Part shown: in pieces, positions 1 to 6,373 of the stretch | Position numbering within the stretch: position 1 is the first letter of the stretch | How the letters are laid out: each line of letters begins with the position of its first letter | Source of the DNA: JACDHG01 sp963815295 | GTDB taxonomy: Bacteria; Actinomycetota; Actinomycetes; Propionibacteriales; Nocardioidaceae | Assembly: GCA_963815295.1 (NCBI GenBank) | Contig: CAWFFZ010000014.1 | Span: forward strand, 1 to 22,845 | DNA length: 22,845 nucleotides | Direction: 5' to 3' | The notes under the pieces: generated by a model | Databases searched by the model: none | The model's input: the letters and a program-made list of their open reading frames with translations, nothing else | Told to the model about the DNA's origin: nothing | Program-made: the position numbers and the translations under genes

Positions 1-176
1 CGTTACAAGCCCGAATCGCTGACCTGCCGGTTCACGCGAAACCTGGCCTTGACCCGGCGTTTTGCCTACTCGCTGCTTGGCAGCGTTGACCACTGTTTCT
101 CAACATCTTGCGGACAAGCTGCGGACAGCCCAGAGGATGTCGCCTGGCATCGGCGAGCCGATCGGAGCGCCGCTGA
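1..176 (+). other. Possible integrase C-terminal tail remnant
   Basis: One frame stays open from the window edge through this stretch. Around 106-150 it reads TSCGQAADSPEDVAW, which resembles the end of the integrase near 7880-7935 (TTCGQSADSGGNVVG) in the same frame, and the DNA there matches at about 24 of 25 bases. This suggests the 3' tail of a related tyrosine integrase whose body lies outside the window. No catalytic residues are visible here, so the identification rests on the tail alone. It could instead be a short duplicated fragment. Confidence 0.3.
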
Positions 177-272
177 GTCGGCAAGAAGTTGGTGCTCAAC
201 GCCGACGCCGCCGAGATGTGTCCTCGTCAGGTGGCTCCCCTCCGGGATACGCTCGACCATCTGACCGCGTAA
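177..272 (+). pseudogene. 3' end of an unrecognised gene, followed by a terminator
   Basis: A 31-codon open stretch ends in TAA at 270-272 and reads smoothly (it contains KKLVLNADAAEM and PLRDTLDHLTA). An in-frame TGA sits just before it at 174-176, so anything upstream is out of frame. The strong hairpin 24 bases downstream fits a genuine gene end. I do not recognise the family. It may be host sequence left of the mobile region or another element fragment. Confidence 0.28.
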
Positions 273-295
273 CGTCCCAGCCATACGAGCCTCCT

Positions 296-328
296 ACGAC
301 CCCGCTCCCTGCCCCTGAGCGGGGTCGT
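296..328 (+). terminator. Rho-independent-type terminator hairpin
   Basis: A perfect 12-bp stem (ACGACCCCGCTC with GAGCGGGGTCGT) closes a 9-base loop and is followed by a T-rich run (TTGTCTCTTTG). It lies just after the plus-strand open stretch ending at 272 and most likely terminates it. The minus-strand remnant ending at 363 points into the same hairpin, but that side has no T run. Confidence 0.75.
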
Positions 329-362
329 TGTCTCTTTGTGTGCCCACTATGGCTGACCGGAA

Positions 363-575
363 TCACGACCTTGCCCAGGTTTGACCTAGACGCAGCCCAG
401 CGGCGTCCGTAAGATACTGGCGGGCTCGCCGACCAACCTTGCGCAGGTACGGACGAGCCCAGGCATGGATGCGATATCGAGAGCGCGTCCCAGCCGCCTG
501 GCCAACTGTCCGTAGGGGTGCGGGTTGGCCCAGAGGCGCCGAGTCCCCGCGCCTTCCTGGGACATTGCCGGAACA
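363..575 (-). pseudogene. Gene-end remnant, family A copy 1 (unrecognised)
   Basis: On the minus strand a frame reads GTRSRYRIHAWARPYLRK, then VGRRARQYLTDAAGLRLG, and stops at 363-365. The same DNA recurs in the same orientation at about 4550-4745 and partly at 3290-3340, with several indels between copies, so this is a duplicated gene end rather than chance coding. The basic, arginine-rich sequence gives no clear function. No start can be assigned. The roughly 150 bases to the right (576-718) contain nothing I recognise. Confidence 0.35.
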
Positions 576-721
576 CGGTGCCGCTTCAAGTTGCACTAAT
601 TAACCCCAATCCACAAGAAATAGATCTTACGCTTTTTACCGGGAGTAACGTAGCGCGCGCGTTAGAGTTTAGCCCTCCCCAACCGCTTGCTGGCTGGTCG
701 GCGGCTGACACCCTCGCCCGG

Positions 722-819
722 ACTGGACTCGGCCATCTGGTCGTCGGGTGATGACCAAGCTGGGCTCGGTCTCCCGGACAACTGGTCATCACCCGATGAC
801 GGTCACGACGAGGAGAACC
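722..819. repeat. Hairpin repeat D, copy 1
   Basis: Two 17-base arms, GTCGTCGGGTGATGACC at 740-756 and GGTCATCACCCGATGAC at 784-800, pair along their whole length with a single G-T wobble around a 27-base loop. The flanks on both sides recur at 1046-1163. It resembles a small non-autonomous repeat or a strongly folded transcript. I do not know the family. Confidence 0.6.
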
Positions 820-887
820 TCTCGGAAGGATTCCCCCAACGTCTTGATGCCACCACCCACGGTGGACGTGGCCATCGCTTTGTGCTC

Positions 888-1001
888 ATTGCGATGTATG
901 AGCCATCAGGTCAGACTGAGCTCGCGGGGGAAACTCCGACCTCCCCTGCTGCGGACCCCGGCCCCCTGGTCCCCCTGCGGTGCAGGTGTCTGCCATAGAC
1001 G
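888..1001 (-). repeat. Dispersed repeat B, copy 1 (gene-end-like)
   Basis: This block is similar to 2420-2533 and 3030-3151. Read on the minus strand, all three encode a short tail of the type PRAxSDxxAxxxQ; here it is PPRAQSDLMAHTSQ followed by TGA. Shared tail and stop suggest three decayed copies of one gene end. The protein is not recognised. Confidence 0.4.
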
Positions 1002-1045
1002 CTGTGAGCCCCGCCAGCCCGTCTCCTGAGCCGCCGGGTCCGCTC

Positions 1046-1163
1046 ACTGGACTCGGCCAGCTGGTCGTCGGGTGATGACCACAGGGCTCGGTCTCCCAGC
1101 GGCTCGGTCTCCCAGACACCCGGTCATCAACCCGATGCCGGTTCCCGACGACGACGAGAACCG
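1046..1163. repeat. Hairpin repeat D, copy 2
   Basis: The left arm, GTCGTCGGGTGATGACC at 1064-1080, is identical to copy 1. The right arm at 1122-1139 carries one extra A. The loop contains a 15-base direct duplication (GGCTCGGTCTCCCAG at 1084-1098 and 1101-1115). Shared outer flanks with copy 1 include ACTGGACTCGGCCA on the left and GAGAACC on the right. Confidence 0.6.
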
Positions 1164-1189
1164 CATGTGTGGCCGCAAAAACGTCGATC

Positions 1190-1315
1190 GGGTACGGCCG
1201 GCACCATCCGCCGCGACGACACCAAGCAGCTCATGAATGTGGCCCAAGTGAGGCGACCCGGGCTCACGGTCGCAGCGGCGATGACTTCACCGAGCAGCTC
1301 CATCTCCCCGAGCAT
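1190..1315 (-). pseudogene. Small helical protein, family C copy 1 (frameshifted)
   Basis: The frame from the ATG at 1315 reads LGEMELLGEVIAAATVS then PGRLTWA. It then needs a one-base shift to continue as IHELLGVVAADG. The pattern, acidic/leucine helix, then IAATxSxxRLTxxxI and LGV, matches two other copies in this window (2170-2306 and 3573-3749) and a common type of short actinobacterial protein of unknown function. After the shift there is no nearby stop. No good ribosome binding site precedes the ATG, so the true start may be further upstream. Confidence 0.5.
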
Positions 1316-1448
1316 AATCTCGTCTCGCCACAGAGTCGTTCGGGCGGTCGCGCGGGCGAGATCCCCGCCTTCGCTTGCGCAACCAGCACGCCCGAGGTCT
1401 GGGGGGTCACGACGGTTCCACGACCCAGCGTATGAGGAGGTGAGGTAG

Positions 1449-1889
1449 TCACGCCATGACGCGATCGGGCCATTTGGTGGGGCTCATGGGTACTCCGAAC
1501 ATGCGAACGCCCGCAACGCTCACGAGTGGAGGTACTACGTCGCGCGCCCCGGCAGGCTCGAGGCTTGGCGACGCGAGGGTGACGGCTGGCGGGCTTACGT
1601 GCAGATGGTCGATCGCCATTGGGATGACAGCGGCTGCGCTGGGTGCGACTCGTGCGAGGTGCGGCCGGTTCTACGGCCAGTGGTAGCTGAGGTTTGCCGT
1701 ATTCCGGGCCGACGCTGTCGACGCGCCATGTCTGGTCGGGTAGTCTGCACCAGGGTCATGATGACCGCGGGCACCAGCGTCGACGCTGGTGACGGCCACG
1801 GCGTCCGTGTCTTCGTCGAAGACGTCTATGGCTTCGAGATCGACAAAGAACGCAGTACGCAACTCTCTCATCGTCGGGCGAGTGGCTGA
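1449..1889 (+). pseudogene. Integrative-element small protein remnant
   Basis: An open frame bounded by TAG at 1446 and TGA at 1887 contains HEWRYYVARPGRLEAWRR, then GWRAYVQMVDRHWDD and a cysteine cluster GCAGCDSCEV. The WRYYVARPG type of sequence is familiar from short hypothetical proteins of actinobacterial integrative elements; no biochemical role is known to me. AGGAGG lies at 1435-1440, but the nearest ATG (1456) is 15 bases away and in a different frame, so a frameshift near the start is likely. The last third may not belong to the original protein, because the minus strand also looks coding there. Confidence 0.4.
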
Positions 1890-2070
1890 CGACGGTGGAC
1901 AATCCTTTGCCTGTCAGAAGCCGGTCTGTCTCGGCGAGGTCATCCCATCCGTCGGGGTCGGTGGTCCAGCTGCGTGCCTCGTCGGGGTCCTCGGCCAGCG
2001 ACTCAGCCCCAGGCTCTTGCGACCCAGAGCGGGTTGCGCTCGCCCGGGCTCGAGGATCGGACCGTGATTC
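1840..2070 (-). pseudogene. Acidic protein remnant (unrecognised)
   Basis: On the minus strand one frame reads AESLAEDPDEARSWTTDPDG, then WDDLAETDRLLTGKG. This is acidic, low in rare residues and typical of actinobacterial coding DNA. A second minus-strand frame further left (1671-1871) contains AIDVFDEDTDAVAVTSVD and may be its continuation after a frameshift. The function is unknown. Both could be chance readings of GC-rich DNA. Confidence 0.28.
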
Positions 2071-2169
2071 GTCGACCGCCTCAATGGGAATCGGAACGAA
2101 GGGGCCAGGAGGGATGTCCCGGCTACTGGCTGGGGGTATCCCAGCCCTATCACTGCGACCGCCCAGGGA

Positions 2170-2306
2170 TGAACCCCTAACGCTGTGTCTATCTGGGTGA
2201 GGGGCAGGCGAGCAGAACTCACAGCGGCGGCAGTGACGACCTGCATCAGCAGGTTCTGCTCGCGCAGTAGTTCCTCGCGCTCCACATCGCCAAGGCGATC
2301 GCCCAT
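2170..2306 (-). pseudogene. Small helical protein, family C copy 2
   Basis: The ATG at 2306 has GGGAGAG five bases upstream and opens MGDRLGDVEREELLREQN, then LLMQVVTAAAVSSARLP and LTQIDTALGV. It is the best-preserved core of the three family C copies, with no frameshift inside it. The usual stop after LGV is missing and the frame runs on to about 1914, which suggests loss of the original 3' end. The function is unknown; related short proteins occur widely in actinobacteria. Confidence 0.5.
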
Positions 2307-2419
2307 GAAGTCTCTCCCGAAACCTCTTCGCGTGACCAGCAGGCTCCGAGGTACTGTCACGACGGCTTCACCCAGAGTAGCCGTGATTGGGAGAGCCCGC
2401 CTCCCTTGGATTTGCTCAT

Positions 2420-2533
2420 TGCCTTCTCTGAGCTATCACGTCAGACTCGGCTCGCGGAGCAAACCGAGAGGCCCCGCTCGCGGACCCCGGCCCATCGGTC
2501 CCAATCCGAGGTCGGGGTTCGTCATAGCCGGCC
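2420..2533 (-). repeat. Dispersed repeat B, copy 2 (gene-end-like)
   Basis: On the minus strand this ends FAPRAESDVIAQRRQ followed by TGA, closely matching the tails at 888-1001 and 3030-3151. Upstream the frame contains YDEPRPRIGTDGPGSASG. It is a duplicated gene end without an identified function. Confidence 0.4.
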
Positions 2534-2638
2534 CGCATGTCTGGACCATCCCGATCTGGCCGAGGTGCAAGCGAAGGTCGACGCCGCAGAGGCTGTCCTA
2601 ACTGTCGGTGCGGCTGGTTCACGAAGCCTTCTGGCATC

Positions 2639-2685
2639 GGGCGGTCCCTGGGGGAGGCACGCGCCGTCAATCCCAGGGACCGCCC
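2639..2685. repeat. 14-bp perfect inverted repeat
   Basis: GGGCGGTCCCTGGG (2639-2652) and CCCAGGGACCGCCC (2672-2685) are exact reverse complements separated by 19 bases. No T run follows on either strand, so it is not an obvious terminator. The surrounding sequence (2540-3030) holds no gene I recognise. Confidence 0.65.
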
Positions 2686-3029
2686 TCGACCCCGCTGGAC
2701 GCAGCCACAGCGACCGTGAGATTCGGTTCCCAGTCCAGCACACGGGGTCTGGTTCGCATCGAGACGCTCGGCGAGGTCGCCAGATGTTGCTGGCAGCGCG
2801 GGTTGCAGCGAAAGCGAGACCGATGCATCCCCCGTTCGGTTGCTCGCCGACCAGCCGTCTGGACACTGTTGTTGGGTTCCACAACTACAGCCCAAATGTT
2901 GGCTTCTAGTTGGCTTAGCGGCCCCTGCCTTCGGTTTCGTGCGTCCGGCGGCGGGGGCCGCCTCCAATGTGAGCCCGTTGATCACAATCCGCCACCCAGG
3001 TTTGTTGCGGCGTCGGCTCCGTGCCCATT

Positions 3030-3151
3030 GCCTTGTACAAGCGATCGCGTCAGACTCTGCCCGCGGGGCCAAGGTTGGAGACGCCGCCCCGCGTGTAGAC
3101 CCCGGCCCTACGGCTCCCCTGCTTGGGGGGGTCGGGGTCGCCATAGAGGCT
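3030..3151 (-). repeat. Dispersed repeat B, copy 3 (gene-end-like)
   Basis: The minus strand reads LAPRAESDAIACTRQ, as in copies 1 and 2, but the stop is lost and the frame runs on. It contains GCGTCAGACTC and CCGGCCC blocks shared with the other copies. The reading and function are unresolved. Confidence 0.4.
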
Positions 3152-3289
3152 GGGCGCAGCAACTAGTCCGGCATGCTCGAACTCGGTACTATCCCTCGTA
3201 AGGCCTGGTCGTCGTCCGGACGGCTGCCAGGTTCAAGGCAGGGACCGTTCAAGACCCGAGTGCTGTCCTTGCCGGGTTGGCCGACCTAC

Positions 3290-3340
3290 CCGAGCGGAAT
3301 GGTGGCCGAGAGGCGCCGAGTCCCCGCGCCCCTCCCGGCC
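3290..3340 (-). repeat. Family A fragment, partial copy
   Basis: The block GAGGCGCCGAGTCCCCGCGC and its minus-strand reading GRGDSAPLG also occur at about 530-560 and, with changes, near 4705-4735. Only the upstream part of family A is present here. Nothing else is recognisable between 3152 and 3436. Confidence 0.4.
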
Positions 3341-3436
3341 GCAGAGCTGGTTTCTGCGCTCGCGTCGACAGGTTCCCGGGTGCTGGTTGACCGCAGCCGC
3401 AGCGAGTGACAATGTGAGTGGCGAATCGCGATACTT

Positions 3437-3572
3437 CAGCGAATGAAGGTCCCTCGATCCACGCCGGTACCCGCGTTGCACATCGCGGGCGTCCGTCCCG
3501 CTGACCGGCAGACCCAAGGCAGCCATTCTGGCTTCACGTCCGTCAGCGCCGCGTATGAAGGGTCGATCTCAG
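3437..3572 (+). promoter_or_regulatory. Conserved structured leader, copy 1
   Basis: This 136-base leader aligns with 13671-13811, which precedes the GGDEF-EAL gene. Hairpin 1 is CCCGCG/CGCGGG (3470-3475 with 3484-3489); the other copy has CCCGCA/TGCGGG, a compensatory change that keeps the pair. Hairpin 2 is GCTGACC/GGCAGC (3500-3506 with 3518-3523) around a conserved GGYAGACC, followed by TGGCTTCACG. The start codons of both downstream genes lie at the equivalent place. Covariation from only two sequences is suggestive, not proof, of a cis-acting RNA. It does not match the class I cyclic-di-GMP riboswitch consensus that I know. Confidence 0.5.
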
Positions 3573-3749
3573 ATGTTCGATTCCACAAACGGTCACTCGC
3601 CCACTACGACTCTCCCGTTCGACGACGACGTGCTGCTCGAGGAGATGGACCTCCTGGTCGAGCTCATCATCGCCGCAACACTCAGCGCCGACCGCCTCAC
3701 ACCTAGCCGCATCGACGAAGTCTTTCTATGGCAAGGTGCGTGGCGATGA
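3573..3749 (+). CDS. Small helical protein, family C copy 3
   Basis: This 58-residue frame starts at the ATG corresponding to the start of the GGDEF-EAL gene behind the homologous leader. The core LLEEMDLLVELIIAATLSAD then RLTPSRIDEV matches copies 1 and 2. The expected LGV end is replaced by FLWQGAWR, so the C-terminus may be frameshifted. Its TGA (3747-3749) overlaps the ATG at 3746 of the RD-repeat gene, the classic ATGA arrangement for translational coupling. This suggests it once worked with the GGDEF protein behind it. The function is unknown. It may be the only uninterrupted small gene in this stretch. Confidence 0.45.
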   Translation: MFDSTNGHSPTTTLPFDDDVLLEEMDLLVELIIAATLSADRLTPSRIDEVFLWQGAWR

Positions 3750-4245
3750 ACGAGCAAGGTCCCAACGACGACCGGGCAGCCGAGCGCGACGCAAACCGCC
3801 CACCAGCGAGACCGCATCGCCGACGCGCGCGACACCCTGGCCGACGCCCGCGACATCGCAAGTGGGTATCGAGAACAAGACGTCGACAACATCCTGGCCA
3901 CCGCAGAGCTACGCGACGAGATGGCTGAGGCTCGCGACCACGCGGCGGACCAGACACGACCGAGAAGCCGGGCGAGCACGCTCCACCGGCCCCGTTGCCG
4001 ACGCGAGAGCATCCAACAAACGAACCCTCGCCCAAGGCGACCGAGTGCACACCAACAAGGACCGCGAGGCCTCCGAGGAAAACCATTAGCAGAGCGCGAA
4101 CGACAGCCCCCACGCCCAAGTCCGTGAGGCCGCTTTGCACAGGACCGCGTCGCCGCAGCCGTCGACCGACTGGAAGCCTCTAACGACCGCAACGACGCAG
4201 CCGAAGCGCGCAAGCGGCCACCCGCAAGGACCTCAGCTACCCAAT
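3746..4245 (+). pseudogene. RD-repeat N-terminus of a GGDEF-type regulator
   Basis: The frame opens MNEQGPNDDRAAERDAN. After small frameshifts, pieces in other frames read RDRIADARDTLADARD, SGYREQDVDNILATAELRDE and DRVAAAVDRLEASNDRND, with ATRKDLS at the right end. Such arginine-aspartate repeats are known in actinobacteria as the N-terminal part of some GGDEF proteins, and ATRKDLS resembles the lead into that domain. The GGDEF domain itself is gone. The same RDRIADARD sequence begins the intact protein at 13812, so this looks like a decayed relative together with its leader. Any diguanylate cyclase role for the ancestor is inference. Confidence 0.5.
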
Positions 4246-4269
4246 GGCCGGATTGGCGGTGCGACCGTT

Positions 4270-4499
4270 GTCCCTACCTTCGACCACGGCCCGGGCGTAG
4301 GCGTCCTGTGCGAGCTTCGGCCTCGGTGCGCAGTCGGGTCATCATGGTGAGGCTGGCGATGTGGACTCCGGCGCTCCTCCCCATCCGGTTCCCGGTACGG
4401 GTCGTCAGCGGTGAAGTAGTGGTCGACCGTTGACTTGTAGGCGGCCTCCGCTTCGAGCCAACGCGCCTTTAGTTCGCCTACTGCGGGAGTGTCGGTCAT
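4270..4499 (-). pseudogene. Short hypothetical protein of integrative elements
   Basis: From the ATG at 4499 the frame reads MTDTPAVGELKARWLEAEA, then STVDHYFTADDPYREPDGEE. It is then displaced, and the continuation is found in other frames as IASLTMMTRLRTEAE and KLAQDAYARAVVEG. Together these rebuild a protein of about 75 residues with two small deletions, of a type I associate with actinobacterial genomes and elements; no function is known. It overlaps the 3' end of nothing intact and converges on the RD-repeat remnant. Confidence 0.5.
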
Positions 4500-4549
4500 G
4501 GGTGAAGCCTGCCATGAGCACCAAGAGTGTGTTGTCCGGGTTCGATCTC

Positions 4550-4745
4550 GGCCCAGGTTTACCGTAGACCGCTGACGATTGCCCCGTAAGATCCAAGCGA
4601 TTCGACGACCAACGACCATCGACACAGCCAGCCCCGGCATGGACGCGATACCCGAGAACGTGTCCCTGCCACCTCGCCAACTGTCCGGAGGGGCCCCGTT
4701 GGCCCAGAGGCACCGGGTCCCCGCGCCAACCTGGTGAATCGCCCA
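4550..4745 (-). pseudogene. Family A copy (unrecognised)
   Basis: The DNA aligns with 383-575 in the same orientation (shared: GGCCAACTGTCC-type block, GGCCCAGAGGC, ATGGA-GCGATA). Indels scatter the reading over several frames, so no continuous protein remains. It lies directly upstream of the remnant starting at 4499. In copy 1 the same block is followed instead by a terminator, so the two copies sit in different surroundings. Confidence 0.35.
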
Positions 4746-5046
4746 AAGTTCTGCAAAGCCCGGCACCTCGTCACTCGAGCAGTCGGGGCTCGAAGGCTTC
4801 CAAACGGAGAGCGGCCGCTCGGCGGTGCCTGTGGACGCCTCGGCAAGCGCGGTGATCAGGCACTCCGTTTCGGTTCTTCGTGGCCTGCCTGTGGAAACGG
4901 AGGACGGAGAAGTACGACCGGAGCTCGTAGCTTCCGAGGGGTGTCGCATTTCAAAAAAACACGCGGACTGTCGTCGTGCGGAGAACTCGGCGACACCTGG
5001 CAGCATCGCTGGCTCGCGCAGCAGGTCGATGTGTTCGGGGGGAAGG
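4746..5046. other. Stretch without a recognisable gene
   Basis: I see no supported gene here. A minus-strand frame reads on from the HNH remnant into this region (containing PPEHIDLLREPAMLPGVAEF), which may be its displaced downstream partner, but nothing identifies it. Confidence 0.3.
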
Positions 5047-5247
5047 TCCAGCGTTGCAGGTTGCAGTCGCGGCATGCTCCATGGAGTTCGCTCTGCTCAT
5101 GCGTAGGTCGGGGCGGTCTTGCGCTGTGATTACATGGTCTGTGGTCGTGGACTCGCCTGTGCAGCCGGGCAGTCGAAGCCAGCACTCTGGTTCCTCGGCG
5201 ATGACTCGTCGGCTGAGTTCGATCCAAGCGGGTGCTGCACGAGTTCT
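5047..5247 (-). pseudogene. HNH endonuclease remnant
   Basis: One minus-strand frame reads AWIELSRRVIAEEPECWLRL, then PGCTGESTTTDHVITAQDRP and DLRMSRAN. A neighbouring frame continues LHGACRDCNLQRW. This is the HNH pattern: C-x(5)-C zinc pair, DH catalytic core, then the Asn and a C-x2-C pair (known from the family). HNH proteins of this kind are typical of prophages and integrative elements, often next to packaging genes. At least one frameshift splits the motif and there is no start codon (TGA precedes), so it should be inactive. It follows the minus-strand element operon, consistent with membership in it. Confidence 0.6.
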
Positions 5248-5285
5248 TCACGGTGATGTGATTCTGCTTCGCCGTGGTGGTCGAG

Positions 5286-5328
5286 CCCCTGCGGCGGGTA
5301 GGTCGTCCCCAACCTTCCGCGGCAGGGG
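5286..5328 (-). terminator. Hairpin after the minus-strand element operon (tentative)
   Basis: CCCCTGC pairs with GCAGGGG, and GCGG with CCGC inside it, with one mismatched base per arm. It lies just downstream of the minus-strand stop at 5339. No T run follows, so termination is uncertain. Confidence 0.3.
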
Positions 5329-5338
5329 TGCATGTGGG

Positions 5339-5978
5339 TCAGCCGCGCTCGAGGCGGCAGGCATACTCGGCTCGCATCCGGGCCAGCCGCTGACGTTCGG
5401 CCTTGTCGAAGGCGGCCGTCTTCCGCACTGGGTTCTTCTCCATCGCAGTGACGTTGTCGACTACCCAGCGGGCGCGTGCTTCGGAGCGGGGCCCGGTGGC
5501 GGTGTGTCCCATTCGAGGAGTACATGCCGAGAGTGCGTTCGCCGGCTGCCAACTCCGCGTCGCCGGTCATCGGACGACGCCACTCGCGGCGGTCGACGAT
5601 GCCGCCCCGGGCTCGTTGCACTGCCTCTACGGCGTCGGCGTGGCTGGCTGCGTCTCCTTTGCCGGCCCGCTTCGCCCGGTCGTAGGCGTCCCGCCAGATC
5701 CGTCGCTCCTTGGCCTGCCGTTCGGCTTCGTCGGCTTGCTCCTGGGCTTCTTTGCAGCCAGTCCGGCTATGTGCGCCTGATGCGAGGCTGCGTCCTCCGC
5801 AAAGATCCGCGCCGCGTCCGCGATCGAGACGCTGGCTTCACCTTTCCAGTCCGGGCCGACGTCGACGTTTCGCCGGCTTCGCCCAGGCATCAAGCCGGTT
5901 AGGTAAGCGCGTCTGAAATTCGTTCGCGTGGACTCGGATAGAGGCAGCCGCGCTCTTGTTGGTCTTTCGGGTCGCCAT
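5339..5978 (-). pseudogene. Integrative-element accessory protein (frameshifted)
   Basis: The ATG at 5978 is preceded by AGGAG with a 7-base gap and opens MATRKTNKSAAASIRVHANE. Further pieces in shifted frames read NVDVGPDWKGEASVSIADAA, EAQEQADEAERQAKERRIW, TGDAELAAGERTLGMYSS and, last, RKTAAFDKAERQRLARMRAE with TGA at 5339-5341. Together they rebuild a mostly helical, charged protein of about 210 residues. The last part alone (ATG 5512) is an open 57-residue frame. I know this kind of protein only as a hypothetical of actinobacterial integrative elements. At least three frameshifts make it a pseudogene. It begins 19 bases after the stop of the preceding gene, so it was co-transcribed with it. 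Confidence 0.6.
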
Positions 5979-5997
5979 GGTGACGCTCCTGTTGCTG

Positions 5998-6373
5998 TTA
6001 GAACACCGCTACGGGGGCGGCGGGGGATTGATTTCGCTGGAACTCGGTCAGGTCAAATACGCTGCCGAAGGGCGTGGATCTGCCCTTGCCTGTTCGTACG
6101 GGCTGCGGGATGCCCCGGCGCTCAGCCGCCGCAATTCGATGTAGCCAGTAGAGCTGGTCAGGAGGCGGGGTCAGTTCGCGGCCACGGTGGGCTTCGGTGT
6201 CTCGCCACGTCTTTCCAGCGGGACGAGCGGAGACCTCAGACGGTTCATCTTTCGTCCCGTCGGGGGCGCGTCCCTCGTCCCTCGTCTATAGAGAGGGACG
6301 AGGGGACGAAGGCCGAGACGGGGGCGTCTGGGACGACGCGGGACGAGGTAGGGACGAGGGGAGGGGTGGTCAT
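5998..6373 (-). pseudogene. Element operon protein downstream of the ATPase (frameshifted)
   Basis: Its ATG at 6373 overlaps the TGA of the ATPase gene as ATGA, indicating coupled translation. The frame begins MTTPPLVPTSSRVVPDAP and ends early; a one-base shift restores a long reading through WRDTEAHRGRELTPPPDQLY, WLHRIAAAERRGIP and TPFGSVFDLTEFQRNQ to TAA at 5998-6000. The C-terminal part is clearly protein-like and resembles hypothetical proteins of actinobacterial integrative elements. The function is unknown. Its 5' part contains the GGGACG array, so that array may be coding, regulatory or both. Confidence 0.6.
6253..6356. repeat. Array of eight CGTCCC/GGGACG hexamers in inverted arms
   Basis: CGTCCC occurs at 6253, 6269 and 6276; its reverse complement GGGACG occurs at 6295, 6303, 6330, 6340 and 6351. 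The two orientations face each other across the AT-richer TCTATAGA. The layout resembles binding sites for a replication or excision protein, but it also lies in the 5' coding part of the accessory gene, where it encodes a Ser/Pro/Arg-rich stretch. No function is shown. Confidence 0.6.

Noticed and set aside
2416..3162. 248-codon minus-strand open frame
   Set aside because: It joins two copies of repeat B with unrelated low-complexity sequence between; no single protein is credible.
3437..3572. Class I cyclic-di-GMP (GEMM) riboswitch
   Set aside because: Considered because GGDEF genes follow, but the GGGACGCAAAGCC-type core and the GGGTTACC partner are not present in either leader copy.
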